A stretch of DNA of 64,000 bases, taken from positions 11,172,917-11,236,916 of the forward strand of contig NC_062995.1 in the NCBI RefSeq assembly GCF_023078275.1. Direction: 5' to 3'. The notes below the pieces were generated by a model, which was not told the origin of the DNA, did no database searches, and saw nothing but the letters and a program-made list of their open reading frames with translations. The stretch is from Leguminivora glycinivorella. Taxonomy: Eukaryota; Arthropoda; Insecta; Lepidoptera; Tortricidae. Position numbers and translations under genes: made by a program. Positions 13,501 through 23,065 of the stretch are shown in pieces; the stretch's first letter is position 1, and each line of letters begins with the position of its first letter.

Positions 13501-16500
13501 AGCTTGTATAGCATATTAGATAACAAAAGGCAAACATCATGAGCCCTATTGATAAGTTTCGAGTGCCATCGGGCCTTCATATTTGAAATGGACTATACTA
13601 TGGGTGCCAGGCGACGATATAAATACGTATTTAAACTTTCACGATTATTACACATAATTATTTTTAAAATCGGAACTTAATCGTGTATAACTAAGTAAGT
13701 TATACGCGATTAAGTCCCGATTTTAAAAATAATTATGTATAAATACGTATGTAGAATCTACATTGTAGATAAATACATACTTATAATACATAGAAAACAT
13801 TCACGACTCGGGAACAAATATCTGTGATCACACAAATAAGTGCCCTTACCAGGATTCGAACCCGGGCCCGCAATAACCAAAGAGAATCGAGAATACAGGA
13901 TGTCCCAAGACTATAGGACATGAAGGGAAGGTACCTTATGTATGTTTTGAGCATGTTCAAATGTAATATTAATGAATATACATAGTAAATATCAACTTGA
14001 AAAGAGTGATAGAGATGCCGGCAAGCCCAGCAGATGAACTAATTTTCTTATGAAACATAATCTTGATGTAAAAAACGGCGATATCACTTAACAATGCACG
14101 CAGTCCCAATCGATTACATATTTCACAGGCGTACGATTTGAGCCCATACACCCGCGAAACATGTTGAGTTTAATAGATTAACTAACGTATGCCTGGAGAC
14201 GAAGTTACACTCGTTACAGACGAACTTCATCTGGTGGGAGCGCTGGTGCGTGCGCAGGCGGTGGCCTTTCGGCCAGCGCACGCCGCAGATGCTACACAAG
14301 AACGGCCCGCTGCTCTAAAATCAAACATTCATTTAAATCATTTTTTTATACTACGTCGGTGGCAAACAAGCATACGGTCCGCCTGATGGAAAGCGGTCAC
14401 CGTAACCTATGGACGCCTGCAACTCACATGCGCGTTGCCACCTCATTAGAAACTTGTACACTCCCCTTTGCTGTGTTAAGTATAAGTACACAGCAAAAAG
14501 GAGTGTACAAGTTCAATCATGCGGCAAAAAAGGGCAGAGAATTAAAAAGTGGCAACGACGTGTCATCCCTTTCATCAGTGTGAGAAAACGAGACGACACG
14601 AAGACGTTGCCACTTTTTATTTGCTGTACAATGAGTAATGGAATAAATAAACAATTTTTTTATTCATATCATAGGCACTGATCCCACCGCGAGCTATTGT
14701 CCCGGATTTGTAAGTTCACATTTTTGACACATTTGTTTTAAAGTATGTTGCGATGTGGCTAAGACGTATCGTTTGCCAAACCTAACGATTAATTTCGAAT
14801 TGGTTGAATCGATTAGACCCTATGTACAAGGAGGCGCTTAAACAAATATACGATTTCTATCAACTTACTGAAATGTTATTTGAATCGAAATGACAGACTC
14901 TGCTACAGCACTAGTTAAAAATAAAAATGAATGATATTGATAAATGAAATGTTAGATTATGTTTAAAGTAAGCGAAATATTGTTTTTAAGTACTTGATTT
15001 TTTAAAATATTATTACAGGATTTTATTTAAAATTTTGTGGACGCTGTCATGTGTCAAAAAGAGGTTCTTACAGCTCTGGGGCAATAGTAAGCTATGAACT
15101 ATCGGCTAAATAAAACGAAAAGATAATCACTCCCGTGCAAATAAAAGAGACAAGGCGATGTTTATAGTTACTCGCCCAGCGGTGAGCTATCAATATCACC
15201 GTGTCTCTTTTATTTGCACGGGAGTGATTATCTTTTGTTTGTTTTTATAGCCGATAGCTCATAGCTTACTAATTCGCGATGGGACCAGTGCCATAACTGA
15301 AAGTTTTTTTTTTTAATCTTTAGGGAATTTTGATTAGTCCAGAGTAAAACGGAATGACTGAGCGGACTGACCGGACTGTGCTTGACTCGGTGGTTGTTGT
15401 ACGCTGACTCCACCCTGAATCCCTTCCCGCAGTCTTCACACTTGAAAGGACACTGCTTGTAGTAATCTGACTCCTTGCGCCTTGCAATCACTTCCAGTTG
15501 TTCTTCCTACAATATTAAATTCAGATAAACTAAAATAGACGTTTTTACAAAATAAAATTATTTCATCTACATAGAAGTCAATTGAATGGCCTTTTTGGCG
15601 GACACATAAAATTATTTCATATTTTACAATATTTAAACAGCTTCATTAATTGTATTATAAGAGTGAATCAACTTTTTCTTGCCTGTTATTGCCATGGTTA
15701 CTGTCCCGCAGGTTTTATGCAAAATTATGCTACTGAAATTATGCAAGCATGCATTTAGTTCACGTTTGTAGGTGGCAAATTAAGGAAAGGGTTTGTTAAC
15801 ACCAGAAAAATGCATGGTTGCACAGTTTAAGAAGCACAATTTTGCATTAATCCAGCGTGACACAGGGGACCGTAACCATGGCAATAACAGGCAAGAAAAA
15901 GTTGATTCACCCATAATTGTATTTTTATAACCAAAAATAAAAGAAACATAATTTTGAAAAGTATTTCCTACCTTGCTGAAAGTGACAACGCTATGGTTAA
16001 TGCTACTTGCAAATTGAGCGAAATATGTTTCCGGCTGCGGTTCCCTCTTTTTCCGGCCTTTTTTCTTAGAATTTGCTTGTATTTTTTCAACTCCATTATT
16101 ATCATTATTAGCATCTACATCTACATCCGTCACATCCATTTTGTCTATATTTACGTTTTCCACCTTCGTTATGACTTTATCAACATCCGAACTTCTATCC
16201 ATCTGTTCTGTTTTCAAGACTAGATTGTCCTTCACTTTAGTTTTAGTATGTTTTCTCTTTAAGTTCTTTACAGCCTTCAACGTCTTTTTTGGAGTCTTAT
16301 TCTTCTTGTCATTTAATAGTTTTTCATTTATTATATTTTCAACGATACAAGTATCAGTTTTTATGACTTTAGTTTTAGTCTGTTTTCTCTTTAATTTCTT
16401 TACAACCGTCAACGTCTTTTTTGGAGTCTTATTTTTCTTGTCATTTAAGACTTTTTCAGTTATTAGATTTTGAACATTAGAAATCTCAGTTTTTATCTCA

Positions 16501-19500
16501 CTGGTAAATTCATCTTTTGAAACAATACCATCAGGGCCATGAATAACAGTATCATTGATTTCTATTAAATCATGGATTTCAGGTTTCACTTCAGGAATGG
16601 CTTCAGTAATGTTTACTGGCATTATTTGTTCATTTAACATGTCTCGGTGTAGTACTTGTTTATATAAATCTTCGAATGGGTTTAAGTCTATTATTTGGTT
16701 TTCAGTTCGGGTTAACTCGGGTAACCGGTGAGGGATGTGGTTTTTGCGGACATAATCTGTGTCCAGCTGAAAAGAATAGTTAACTACTGTTCAAAAATAT
16801 ATGTATTATGTGGTGCACAAACAATGTGGAAAGGTTAATATTGTGCGAGTGATAGTTACTCATGAAATAAAAGTATAAAAAAACCGGACAAGAGCGTGTC
16901 GGGCCACGCTTAGTGTAGGGTTTCGTAACTACGAAAAATACGGGAAACTTCCCGTATTTTTTTTTTCAAAACCTGTTCAATGTATCAAGTTCAAAATAAT
17001 TTTCCTAAAAAGTCGTTATAAAATTCTACTTTTGTGATTTTTTTCATATTTTGAAACTTATGGTTCAAAAGTTAGAGGGGGGGGGGGGGGGCACATATTT
17101 TTTTTACTTGAAGAGCAATTATTTCAGATAATATGAGCATTATCAAAAAGTGATTTTAGTAAACCCTTATTAATTTTTAAATACCTATCTAACAATATAT
17201 CACACGTTGGCTTTGAAATTAAAAAAAAAACGTTTAGGGGCTGAGGGGAAGGTGTACCCTAATGAAACATTTTTTTCCCCTTCTTATTTTTGCACGTTGT
17301 CGGCGTGATTGATACACATATTGATACCAAATTTCAGCTTTCCAGTCCTAACGGTGACTGAGATTATCCGCGGACGGACGGACGGATGGACAGACATGGC
17401 GAAACTATAAGGGTTTAGTTGCCTACGGAACCCTTAACATGGATTATATCGCGTAGAACGAATTCACGTTACATCCCGACGTTTCGAACTCTTTACAGCG
17501 TGGTCATCGGATGACTGAGGAAATAATACATGATATAACTAATCACATACAGCATATTTAATGAATCTACGGTTGTACTCACGAATCACGATATAATACG
17601 CCTGAAGAGGGACCTCCAATAGGCTACTTGACCCTTTTTAGGGTTCCGTAGTCAACTAGGAACCCTTATAGTTTCGCCATGTCTGTCTGTCCGTCCGTCC
17701 GTCCGTCCGTCCGTCCGTCCGTCCGTCCGCGGATAATCTCAGTAACCGTTAGCACTAGAAAGCTGAAATTTGGTACCAATATGTATATCAATCACGCCAA
17801 CAAAGTGCAAAAATAAAAAATGGAAAAAAATGATTTATTAGGGTACCCCCCTACATGTAAAGTGGGGGCTGATATTTTTTTCATTCCAACCCCAACGTGT
17901 GATATATTGTTGGATAGGTATTAAAAAATAAATAAGGGTTTACTAAGATCGTTTTTTGATAGTATTAATATTTTCGGAAATAATCGCTCCTGAAGGAAAA
18001 AAAAGTGCGTCCCCCCCCCTCTAACTTTTGAACCATATGTTTAAAAAATATGAAAAAAATCACAAAAGTAGAACTTTAGAAATACTTTCTAGGAAAATTG
18101 TTTTGAACTTGATAGGTTCAGTAGTTTTTGAGAAAAATACGGAAAACTACGGAACCCTACACTGAGCGTGGCCCGACACGCTCTTGGCCGGTTTTTAAAG
18201 TCTGTCACATATGATAAACTACTGTCAAATTAATCGAAATAAAATATTATCTTATTTTATTATGACTTAAAATCCAACAAAAAATATTTTCCCCTCACTA
18301 GCTCGGAAACACGTGTTTTGTCCTTTAATACCAGCGGGTAAAAACGCATTTTATCCACTAGTGGGTAAAGTAATTTGACCTTGAATAAAGTCAAATTAAC
18401 TGCTTTAAAATTGATAAAAGTAGGTGAATCTAGTAATAAAGATGATTTACCACCTGTGGAACAAACTGGAAGCAGTTATAAACGCATTCTTTGCGTTGTA
18501 GTTTCCTCGCTATAGTGAGGGGAAAGTTTTGTGTTACACTCGGGTGCAAATGTATTTTACCTCTCGTGTGTTAAAAAACTCGCAAGTTCAGGATTTTATT
18601 CTCGAACCACTCGCTTCGCTCGTGGTTCAACTATAGAATCCTTTCACTTGCTCGTTTTTTAATTCCACACTCGGCGTTAAAATACAACTTTGCCCCCTTG
18701 TATAACAAATAACTATTTAAAGTATACTTTTACGTAAGCAGGTGAATACAACACAGCCATGTAAATCTATAGATAATATCTGGGCATCAGGTCATTCTAC
18801 TCGAAAACAACATTTTCTCACTTTTTAAGTTTGAAGGAATAGAGTTCAATATGTCAGTTATTGTTTTGACACACAGGTGGTTCGAATTCGATGACGTCAC
18901 TACATCGCTGACAGCGTTTTCGGTGACCAAAATGAATAAAAAATTACACACATTTTATAATCGAAAATACATAGTCATCATACATTTTTAATACCCAAAA
19001 TCTATAAATATTGTTTTTTTTTTATGTCAAATACTACAGAAGACAATTATTTATTGTGCCAAATTCGATATGAGTCTAGTAGCCTATTGGAATTGTCTAC
19101 GAACCCAAAACCTTTACCTTACGTGGGACCTAACTCTGTTGTATTAAACTAAAATATTTATTTAAAAAACAAATTACCGTCCCCATGAGCAGTGCGGGCG
19201 TGAGAAGGTCCAGAGTGCGGAGACACATGTTTCTGAACGACGAACATTTGAGGAGCAACGCGAGGCAATACAGACACAAGTGCTGCGGAAGCCTGTCTTG
19301 GAACACCTGAAGTCAAAGATGTTATATAATAAATAAATATTGGGGACACCTTACACAGATCAACTTAGCCTAAGCAAAGCTTGTACTATGAATGCTAAGC
19401 GACGATACACATACCTAAATAGATAAATATATACCATGTATACCTACGTATATACATAGAAAACATCCACGACTCAGGAACAAATATGTATCTGTGATCA

Positions 19501-21873
19501 TCACACAAATAAATGCCCTTACCAGGATCCGAACCCAGGACCGCGGCTTAGCAGGCAGGGTCACTACCGACTGATGTAAAACTTTTTTTTTAATACTATG
19601 TCGGTGGCAAACAAGCATACGGTCCGCCTGATGGAATGCACCGTCACCTATGGACGCCTGCAACTCAAGGAGTGTCACATGCGCGTTGCCAACCCATTAT
19701 TAGAAACTTGTACACTCCTCTTTGCTGTGTTAAGTACACGGCAAAAAAGAGTGTACAAGTTCCAAGGATGGTTTGGGTTGCCGATGACTCAAAGGATAAT
19801 AGACGGAACAAATTAGTTTAGTACCCTCGTTGAGCTCTGGCAGCATAAAAAAAAATTCACACCTCTTTTTAGTGACAAGGTTTGGTTGACCGTCTATAAC
19901 TAGCTATTAAGTTTTTTTGCTTAGTTTCTAGTCTTTATTAGTTTCTAATGTTTCTATATCGAGGGTTTCCTGGTGAAATTCGATAAGTTGGCCAACTGGT
20001 TTTTGAACAATGCTGTTATTTCAAGGACAAATTATCTTATTTATCGGATTTCCCCAGTAAACCCTCGATATGTAACTTTTTTTATGCATATAAATGGATT
20101 TTTGCATTATGAATCAACTACGGTAAACTCTCGATTATCCGATGCTCTGCAGGGTTAGCATATGATTGCCGCGAGAGTATGTCCCCGCGAGTTAGACTAC
20201 CCGGCCTTATACACTAATACAATTAGAAATAAGACGTGTGATGTATCTCACGGCTACATACATGCCTGTCGGACGAAGAAACGGTCGCCCACGTCATACT
20301 GGAATGCGAGGGAGTGAACACACAACGGGCTCAAATCCTCAAAACGACGAGATCACTCCGAGAAGCCAGTGGAGACACCAGGAGGATCCTGCGCTTCTGG
20401 GCGGAGTTAGGCTGGCTAGACCCCTAGCTGGCAAATACAGCACGCACAATGGCCTCTATCTTTGAGGCTAAGTGCGGAAATCGGAGCCCATAACCATAAC
20501 CATAACATACTCTCGCAGCAATCATGTGCTAGGCCAGGGTAATCTAGCACTAAAATAGAAAGGAACGGAACATGCTCCCCTCTTCTGTATTCCCGGCTGA
20601 ATACAATCTGGGTGTTTTTTTTTTATTGGTTTACCAGTAACTGTTACACTGATGCATACATGAATTATACAGTTATACAACTAAGAACTAAGTGTACAAT
20701 ATAGTGTGTGTCCTTTTTGCTGTGTACTTAACTCAGCAAAAGGGAATGTACAAATTTCTAATGGGGTGGCAACGCGCATATGACACTGTTTGGGTTGCAG
20801 GCGTCCATAGGTTACGGTGACCGCTTCACATCAGGCAGGCCGTATGCTTGTTTGTCATTGACGTAGCATAAAAAAAAAAGGAAGTAAACACAGTATGCAA
20901 ATTAAAAATGTTTAACATGGAAAATTAAATTTAATTTGTGAAGCTGACGTTCAAGTTTATGTAAAGGAACACAAAACATGTCAATTTTACTGTGGTTGTT
21001 ATGCAACTTACACAGCCTTGGAATTGAGGAATTTGAGCCAAGAACAGTCCTTCGGAAAGGGTGTATTCAAGTCAAGAGTGAATAGGCTATTACTGAACCA
21101 GTGAGCTACAACTTCGGCCTTGTCACTTTCCATCAGGTGCGACTAAGGTAAGTCACTAAGTCACTGGCCAGTTGATAAAAAAAATGGTGCAAGCAATCAT
21201 TCGAAATCCAAGCACCATCTATGTGATAATGTTCGGTCTGACCACTTTAAAAGAGGCCGAGATCCAAGGCATACATACAAACATACGAAAATGTAATGAG
21301 AATGAATCAATTTCCAGTAATCTGAATGTATCACCAATAAGCACCTTTGCGTCAGCAACAGTGTCAGGTTATTGAGATTGTATGGTTGAGTACACAAACA
21401 TCTTTACAAGCCAACTTGCCAAATATATACTTATATATCTCTATGACAAATGCCATTGCTTGTCATGTGACTCGATTGTACATACATGCTGTATGGGTGG
21501 ATCCATATCTGTCAGCATCGAGCCGCATGTTATGTATGAGATATCGCTTGTTAGTATGAAAATATATACGCGTGCATTCAGCTTGCTTATACGTTAGCAT
21601 CTTCAAACCAACAAGCGATTTCTCATACACACGTGTAAGCATGTGGCTCGATGCTTGTAGATTTGACTTCACTTCTTCTTCCGAATATTGTATATTACTG
21701 TTTTAAAGGCCAAGGTATAGTTAGCTAATACTTACAGGAGTCCCAGAGATGCGAGTAAAGGTGTCGGCAAGTTTGTATTCATGAATATTGTACAGTTTAC
21801 AGTCTGTCATTAAACAAACACGGCAGCACAACAACTCGTGCTGTCGCAGCGAATTTATTTGTGGTATATTCAT
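4435..21873 (-). CDS. Gene B: ZAD C2H2 zinc-finger protein (3' end outside window)
   Basis: Paralog of gene A. Exons (5' to 3'): 21873-21736, 19306-19178, 16766-15972, 15506-15372, 14314-14187, 11583-11509, 11116-10987, 9716-9519, 6212-6063, 4536-4435, together 1980 nt or 660 codons, phase 0 at the last visible donor. ZAD at residues 1-89 (CRVC, CLYC pairs), a 265-residue linker in one exon, then fingers 1-9 and the start of finger 10. The exons matching gene A exons 12-14 were not found between 1 and 4434, so the gene should continue left of the window. All visible exons are open and the splice sites are conventional, so it looks functional. Finger 9 has 11 rather than 12 residues between Cys and His. 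A nuclear DNA-binding role follows from the family; the target is unknown. Confidence 0.88.
4610..4860 (+). repeat. CACAGTATAATAAAGAGTAC repeat, copy 1
   Basis: Contains GGCCACTCCCGCTCCCCGCT and TACGCGTTCACCTACACGAG. Confidence 0.7.
4870..5559. other. Intronic sequence of gene B, repeat remnants
   Basis: Contains an inverted pair of AGGGACACCAGCCCAAACA-type segments (4985-5020 and 5315-5350), a possible old foldback. No gene. Confidence 0.45.
5560..6056 (-). repeat. GGTGGCAAACAAGC (Lep1-like) repeat, longest copy
   Basis: Minus-strand order: ACTACGTCGGTGGCAAACAA, GCCTGATGGAAAGCGG, GACGCCTGCAACTC, then a tail with GGGTCTAGTGCTATTTGGCT. Resembles the lepidopteran Lep1 non-autonomous Helitron-like family; the name is from memory and tentative. 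Abuts gene B exon 9's donor. Confidence 0.7.
6063..6212 (-). CDS. Gene B exon 9 (finger 8, start of finger 9)
   Basis: 50 codons, phase 0. Second Cys of finger 8, H-NRRK-H, a short basic linker, CDQC. Donor GTG|GTACCT lies only a few nt from a GGTGGCAAACAAGC-type repeat. Finger 9 is one residue shorter than in gene A. Confidence 0.8.
6290..6480 (-). repeat. SINE-like GTGGCGTAGGCGAGAGGC repeat
   Basis: Inverted copy ending CATACATACAATCACG. Relatives at 10798-10965 and 13285-13450. Confidence 0.65.
6500..7167. other. Gene B intron, nothing recognised
   Basis: AT-rich with long A and T runs, no ORF. Confidence 0.5.
7168..9062. mobile_element. Large inverted-arm element with clause-like arms
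   Basis: Ends GGCACGTATTTAACCGGGC and, inverted, GGCATATAATTAACCGGGC. Arms are made of short phrases such as GGCGACTAAA and TAGTCGCC. The centre contains CTCCTCGCTTCGCTCGTCGTCG (about 8030), also seen at 42,710. A GGTGGCAAACAAGC-type repeat (8275-8400) and a SINE-like piece (7520-7610) are nested inside. No transposase. Confidence 0.6.
8275..8400 (+). repeat. GGTGGCAAACAAGC (Lep1-like) repeat
   Basis: GTCGGTGGTAAACAAGCGTA ... GACGCCTGCAACTCAAGG, nested in the 7168-9062 element. Confidence 0.7.
9270..9503 (-). repeat. tRNA-derived SINE (type 1)
   Basis: On minus: TGGCGCAGTCGGTAGTGACC, then GGTTCGAATCCGGG, then a tail through GAGTACCCACAACACAAGCC. Ends close to gene B exon 8's donor. Confidence 0.75.
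9519..9716 (-). CDS. Gene B exon 8 (fingers 6, 7, first Cys of 8)
   Basis: 66 codons, phase 0. CAVC finger with H-x6-H, CEQCGENCASET finger with H-x4-H, then HRCER. Donor GTAACT. A tRNA-derived SINE begins within about 20 nt of the donor. Confidence 0.88.
9738..10376. mobile_element. CGTCACTACTTT MITE, copy 2, split by another element
   Basis: 9738-9868 and 10357-10376 are the two halves. The AGGGTTCCGTAGT element fills the gap. Confidence 0.78.
9869..10357 (+). mobile_element. AGGGTTCCGTAGT element, copy 1
   Basis: Starts with hairpin AGGGTTCC-GTAGTCAACTA-GGAACCCT, then a (CCGT)n tract, a C-run, and an end hairpin GAGCGTG-GCCCGA-CACGCTC followed by TTGGCCGG. Inserted into the CGTCACTACTTT MITE. 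Non-coding. Confidence 0.8.
10655..10770 (+). repeat. tRNA-like SINE segment (type 2)
   Basis: TGGCCGAGTGGTGTAGG and GGTTCGAATCC with a Ser-like CGA anticodon position but a degraded loop. Followed by CACTTTTTCTTTGTATATGAC, as in the other copies. Confidence 0.65.
10798..10965 (+). repeat. SINE-like GTGGCGTAGGCGAGAGGC repeat
   Basis: Ends GGATACAGGCGTGATTGTAT about 20 nt from gene B exon 7's donor. Confidence 0.65.
10987..11116 (-). CDS. Gene B exon 7 (end of finger 4, finger 5)
   Basis: 130 nt, phase 2 to 0. H-RRLA-H, then CPDC-x12-H-x4-H. Donor GTACAA, acceptor TTCCTCAG. A SINE-like repeat ends about 20 nt downstream of the donor. Confidence 0.85.
11151..11461. mobile_element. MITE, about 80-bp inverted repeats
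   Basis: Left arm 11151-11233, right arm 11384-11461: ATTAAATATAACAAGATCAT ... CCACCACACA and its complement. A second pair of inverted segments (AGTGTCA/TGACACT) sits inside. Located in the gene B intron between exons 6 and 7. Confidence 0.8.
11509..11583 (-). CDS. Gene B exon 6 (end of finger 3, start of finger 4)
   Basis: 75 nt, phase 2 to 2. H-RAS-H, then CPHC. Donor GTAAGA, acceptor GTGACAG. Confidence 0.88.
11635..12722. repeat. Host repeat split by the Harbinger-like MITE
   Basis: 11635-11832 plus 12588-12722 match 26499-26832 in order. Contains TTAACGCCCGAAAGCTGC-like and CGGACAACTCAGTGG segments and ends TGACATCTGTGAT. Confidence 0.7.
11833..12587. mobile_element. Harbinger-like MITE with about 185-bp GC-rich inverted repeats
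   Basis: Ends GGGTCCCCCCACATCTAG and its complement, flanked by TTA on both sides (11830-11832, 12588-12590). A TTA duplication with such ends suggests PIF/Harbinger. Arms 11833-12017 and about 12405-12587 are very GC-rich, with many GGCGTCGACGCC-type palindromes. The middle is AT-rich with no transposase. The unoccupied site is preserved at 26684-26690 in a second copy of the host repeat. Confidence 0.8.
12725..13130. repeat. AATATTATAAATGGGAAAGTG repeats, head to head
   Basis: 12725-12885 direct and 12930-13130 inverted. Typical CTACTTTTTGTCTCTTTCTA block. Further copies at 24120-24370 and 55380-55555. Confidence 0.6.
13133..13277. mobile_element. CGTCACTACTTT MITE, copy 3
   Basis: Opposite orientation to copies 1 and 2, with intact ends. 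Confidence 0.75.
13285..13450 (+). repeat. SINE-like GTGGCGTAGGCGAGAGGC repeat
   Basis: Same, ends GGGATGCAGGCGTATGTA. Confidence 0.65.
13651..13740. repeat. Hairpin, about 41-bp arms
   Basis: ATAATTATTTTTAAAATCGG ... with its complement, loop TAAGTAA. Flanked on both sides by TAAATACGTAT. Confidence 0.85.
13780..13875 (-). repeat. tRNA-derived SINE (type 1), partial
   Basis: GGTTCGAATCCTGG on minus with the usual GTGTGATCACAGATATTTG tail. Confidence 0.65.
14187..14314 (-). CDS. Gene B exon 5 (finger 2, start of finger 3)
   Basis: 128 nt, phase 0 to 2, finger 2 CSIC-x12-H-x3-H and CNEC of finger 3. The donor was placed at GTTAGT because this gives the same length as gene A exon 6 and restores a 12-residue spacing in finger 3. 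A GGTGGCAAACAAGC-type repeat starts about 26 nt upstream of the acceptor. Confidence 0.82.
14341..14515 (+). repeat. GGTGGCAAACAAGC (Lep1-like) repeat
   Basis: Complete with the terminal hairpin ACACTCCCCTTTGCTGTG ... AAAAGGAGTGTAC. Next to gene B exon 5's acceptor. Confidence 0.72.
14547..14612. repeat. Hairpin AAAAAGTGGCAACG
   Basis: Inverted segments TAAAAAGTGGCAACGACGTG and CACGAAGACGTTGCCACTTT around a short loop. Confidence 0.6.
15086..15270. mobile_element. Palindromic MITE copy 1 (gene B intron)
   Basis: Arms of about 65-75 bp, CTCCCGTGCAAATAAAAGAG and complement, around a short TTACTCGCCCAGCGGTGAGC centre. Lies between gene B exons 4 and 5. Confidence 0.8.
15372..15506 (-). CDS. 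Gene B exon 4 (finger 1)
   Basis: 45 codons EEQLEVIARRKES ... CEDC-x12-H-x3-H ... HSP, donor GTCAGT. Direct counterpart of gene A exon 5. Confidence 0.9.
15972..16766 (-). CDS. Gene B exon 3 (long charged linker with internal duplication)
   Basis: 265 codons, phase 0 to 0, acceptor TTTTCAG, donor AAG|GTAGGA. Lys/Asp/Glu-rich, no known fold. A 44-residue (132-nt) unit beginning EKVLNDKKNKTPKKTL is repeated in tandem as EKLLNDKKNKTPKKTL. The Lys-rich repeats and SKKKGRKKRE near the end may act in nuclear import. It corresponds to gene A exons 3 and 4 together but shares little sequence. Confidence 0.85.
16877..17435 (-). mobile_element. AGGGTTCCGTAGT element, copy 2
   Basis: Inverted copy, diverged (GGGTTTCGTAAC at one end), in the gene B intron between exons 2 and 3. 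Confidence 0.78.
17640..18199 (+). mobile_element. AGGGTTCCGTAGT element, copy 3
   Basis: Direct copy with about ten CCGT units. About 200 bp from copy 2 in opposite orientation, so the pair can fold back. Confidence 0.8.
18293..18715 (+). repeat. CCCCTCACTAGC repeat, copy 1
   Basis: About 420 bp, contains GAACCACTCGCTTCGCTCGT and ends ACTTTGCCCCCTTGTATAAC. Inverted copy at 63432-63872. Confidence 0.8.
19178..19306 (-). CDS. Gene B exon 2 (ZAD second half)
   Basis: 43 codons, phase 0. LPQHLCLYCLALLL and FRNMCLRTLDLL. Acceptor ACTTCAG, donor GTAATT (weak). 129 nt as in gene A exon 2. Confidence 0.88.
19335..19578 (-). repeat. tRNA-derived SINE (type 1)
   Basis: Same boxes and tail. Lies just upstream of gene B exon 2 in transcription terms. 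Confidence 0.7.
19590..19850 (+). repeat. GGTGGCAAACAAGC (Lep1-like) repeat
   Basis: With the hairpin and part of the long tail (GATAATAGACGGAACAAAT). Confidence 0.7.
20235..20515 (+). pseudogene. LINE C-terminal fragment with CATAAC tail
   Basis: Frame CLSDEETVAHVILECEG then RFWAELGWLDP and TAG, a C-terminal Cys/His region of a LINE ORF2 (R1/LOA-like, uncertain). The tail is CCATAACCATAACCATAAC. It sits between two inverted short arms (AGCATATGATTGC at 20157 and its complement at 20507-20532). Confidence 0.6.
20715..20878 (-). repeat. GGTGGCAAACAAGC (Lep1-like) repeat
   Basis: Inverted copy with CTGTGTACTTAACTCAGC hairpin and CGTCCATAGGTTACGGTG. Confidence 0.7.
20880..21735. other. First intron region of gene B
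   Basis: Apart from the foldback at 21517-21656, no recognisable feature. Some short inverted segments. Confidence 0.45.
21517..21656. repeat. Foldback, about 45-bp arms
   Basis: AGCATCGAGCCGCATG ... CGCTTGTT pairs with AACAAGCG ... CATGTGGCTCGATGCT. Just upstream of gene B exon 1's donor side, in the intron/leader region. Confidence 0.7.
21736..21873 (-). CDS. Gene B exon 1 (ZAD first half)
   Basis: 46 codons from ATG at 21873. CCRVCLMTD cysteine pair and YNIHEYKLADTF, clearly homologous to gene A exon 1. Donor GTAAGT, phase 0. Confidence 0.9.
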
Positions 21874-22984
21874 GGTCGAATTCTCGTTTCACAGCCTGCA
21901 TTAAATGGTTAGATATTTGGTGAAAATGTTGAAAATCGTAGCTCGTTCAATATTAAAAAAACAATGAATAAAGACATAATAATTATGACTGTCGTACGTG
22001 ACCATCCATTCCATCGACTGACATTTTGTAACTGTCAATGTCAGGTGCGTTCGGAAACTTGTGATTACAATTTTGTAAAAATGCTAACAGACGATCACTC
22101 TCACCGAGTTGTAAATTTGGGGTTACAACGGATCATGAGAGCGAGAAAAACGGATATTCTTTTTTTTAACCCCTGACGCAAAAACGACGGGGTGTTATAA
22201 GTTTGACATGTCTGTCTGTGTGTGTGTCTGTCTGTCTGTGGCATCGTAGCTCTCGAACGAACAAACCGATTTTGATTTGGTTTTTTTGGTCTGAAAGCTG
22301 AGTTAGTATGGCTAAGAACCATCGATTTAAACATTGGGAACGAGGATGGACAGAGGCATCATGGGAGTCGCGCTATGAGATGAAAGGCGAGAATGAGGAA
22401 ATTTGCGGTATTTTTGCGAAAAACTGTTTTAAAAAATCCTATTAGATAGAAAATTTCTTAAGGAACAAAACGTTTGGTATAACATTTTTCGAGATTTTGC
22501 GTATTTTAAGCGAAAAAAAATGAGTTTTTACTGTATGATATTTTTATTGATATTATCTCAAACAAAAAAATATATAAGGTACGGCGGGACAATTTGGACT
22601 GGGGGAAAATTGCAACTGATCAATATCTCCACGTTTTGCAATGTTTGCATTATTAAATAGAGTCAACTGAGGTATATACAGGGTGTCCCACGGCGATGCC
22701 ACATGGAGGGAAAGTACCTTAAATATCGTAGATAGCATATTTTGCTGAAAGAAGACTTCATTTTATTTTCTAAACTTAGTAAAAGTGCATTCAATTTTTT
22801 TTTTATTTTTACAATGAGGACTTATACAGGGTGTATTTTGATAGCGGGTCAGTAAGGCTGATATGAGATCCCGTAGTCCTACATGAAAATAGTCTAAGGG
22901 AACCATCCATCAATTTCAAATTTATGAAAAATGGCATTTACAGATTTTGGAAAAAACATACAGGGTGCTAGAAAAAGGGCATTT

Positions 22985-23065
22985 TTGACAAACTTATATA
23001 TATATATATATATGTGTGTGTATGTATGTATATATATAACATACGTGTGTGTGTGTGTGTGCGTG
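22985..23065. repeat. TA/TG microsatellite
   Basis: (TA)n then (TG)n with TATG units. Confidence 0.8.

Noticed and set aside
16141..16473. Hydrophobic plus-strand ORF of 110 residues
   Set aside because: Antisense shadow of gene B exon 3; Lys-rich codons read as Phe/Leu.
17690..17730. Possible CRISPR-like array from regular CCGT units
   Set aside because: Simple tetranucleotide microsatellite inside a transposable element, no spacers; eukaryotic context.
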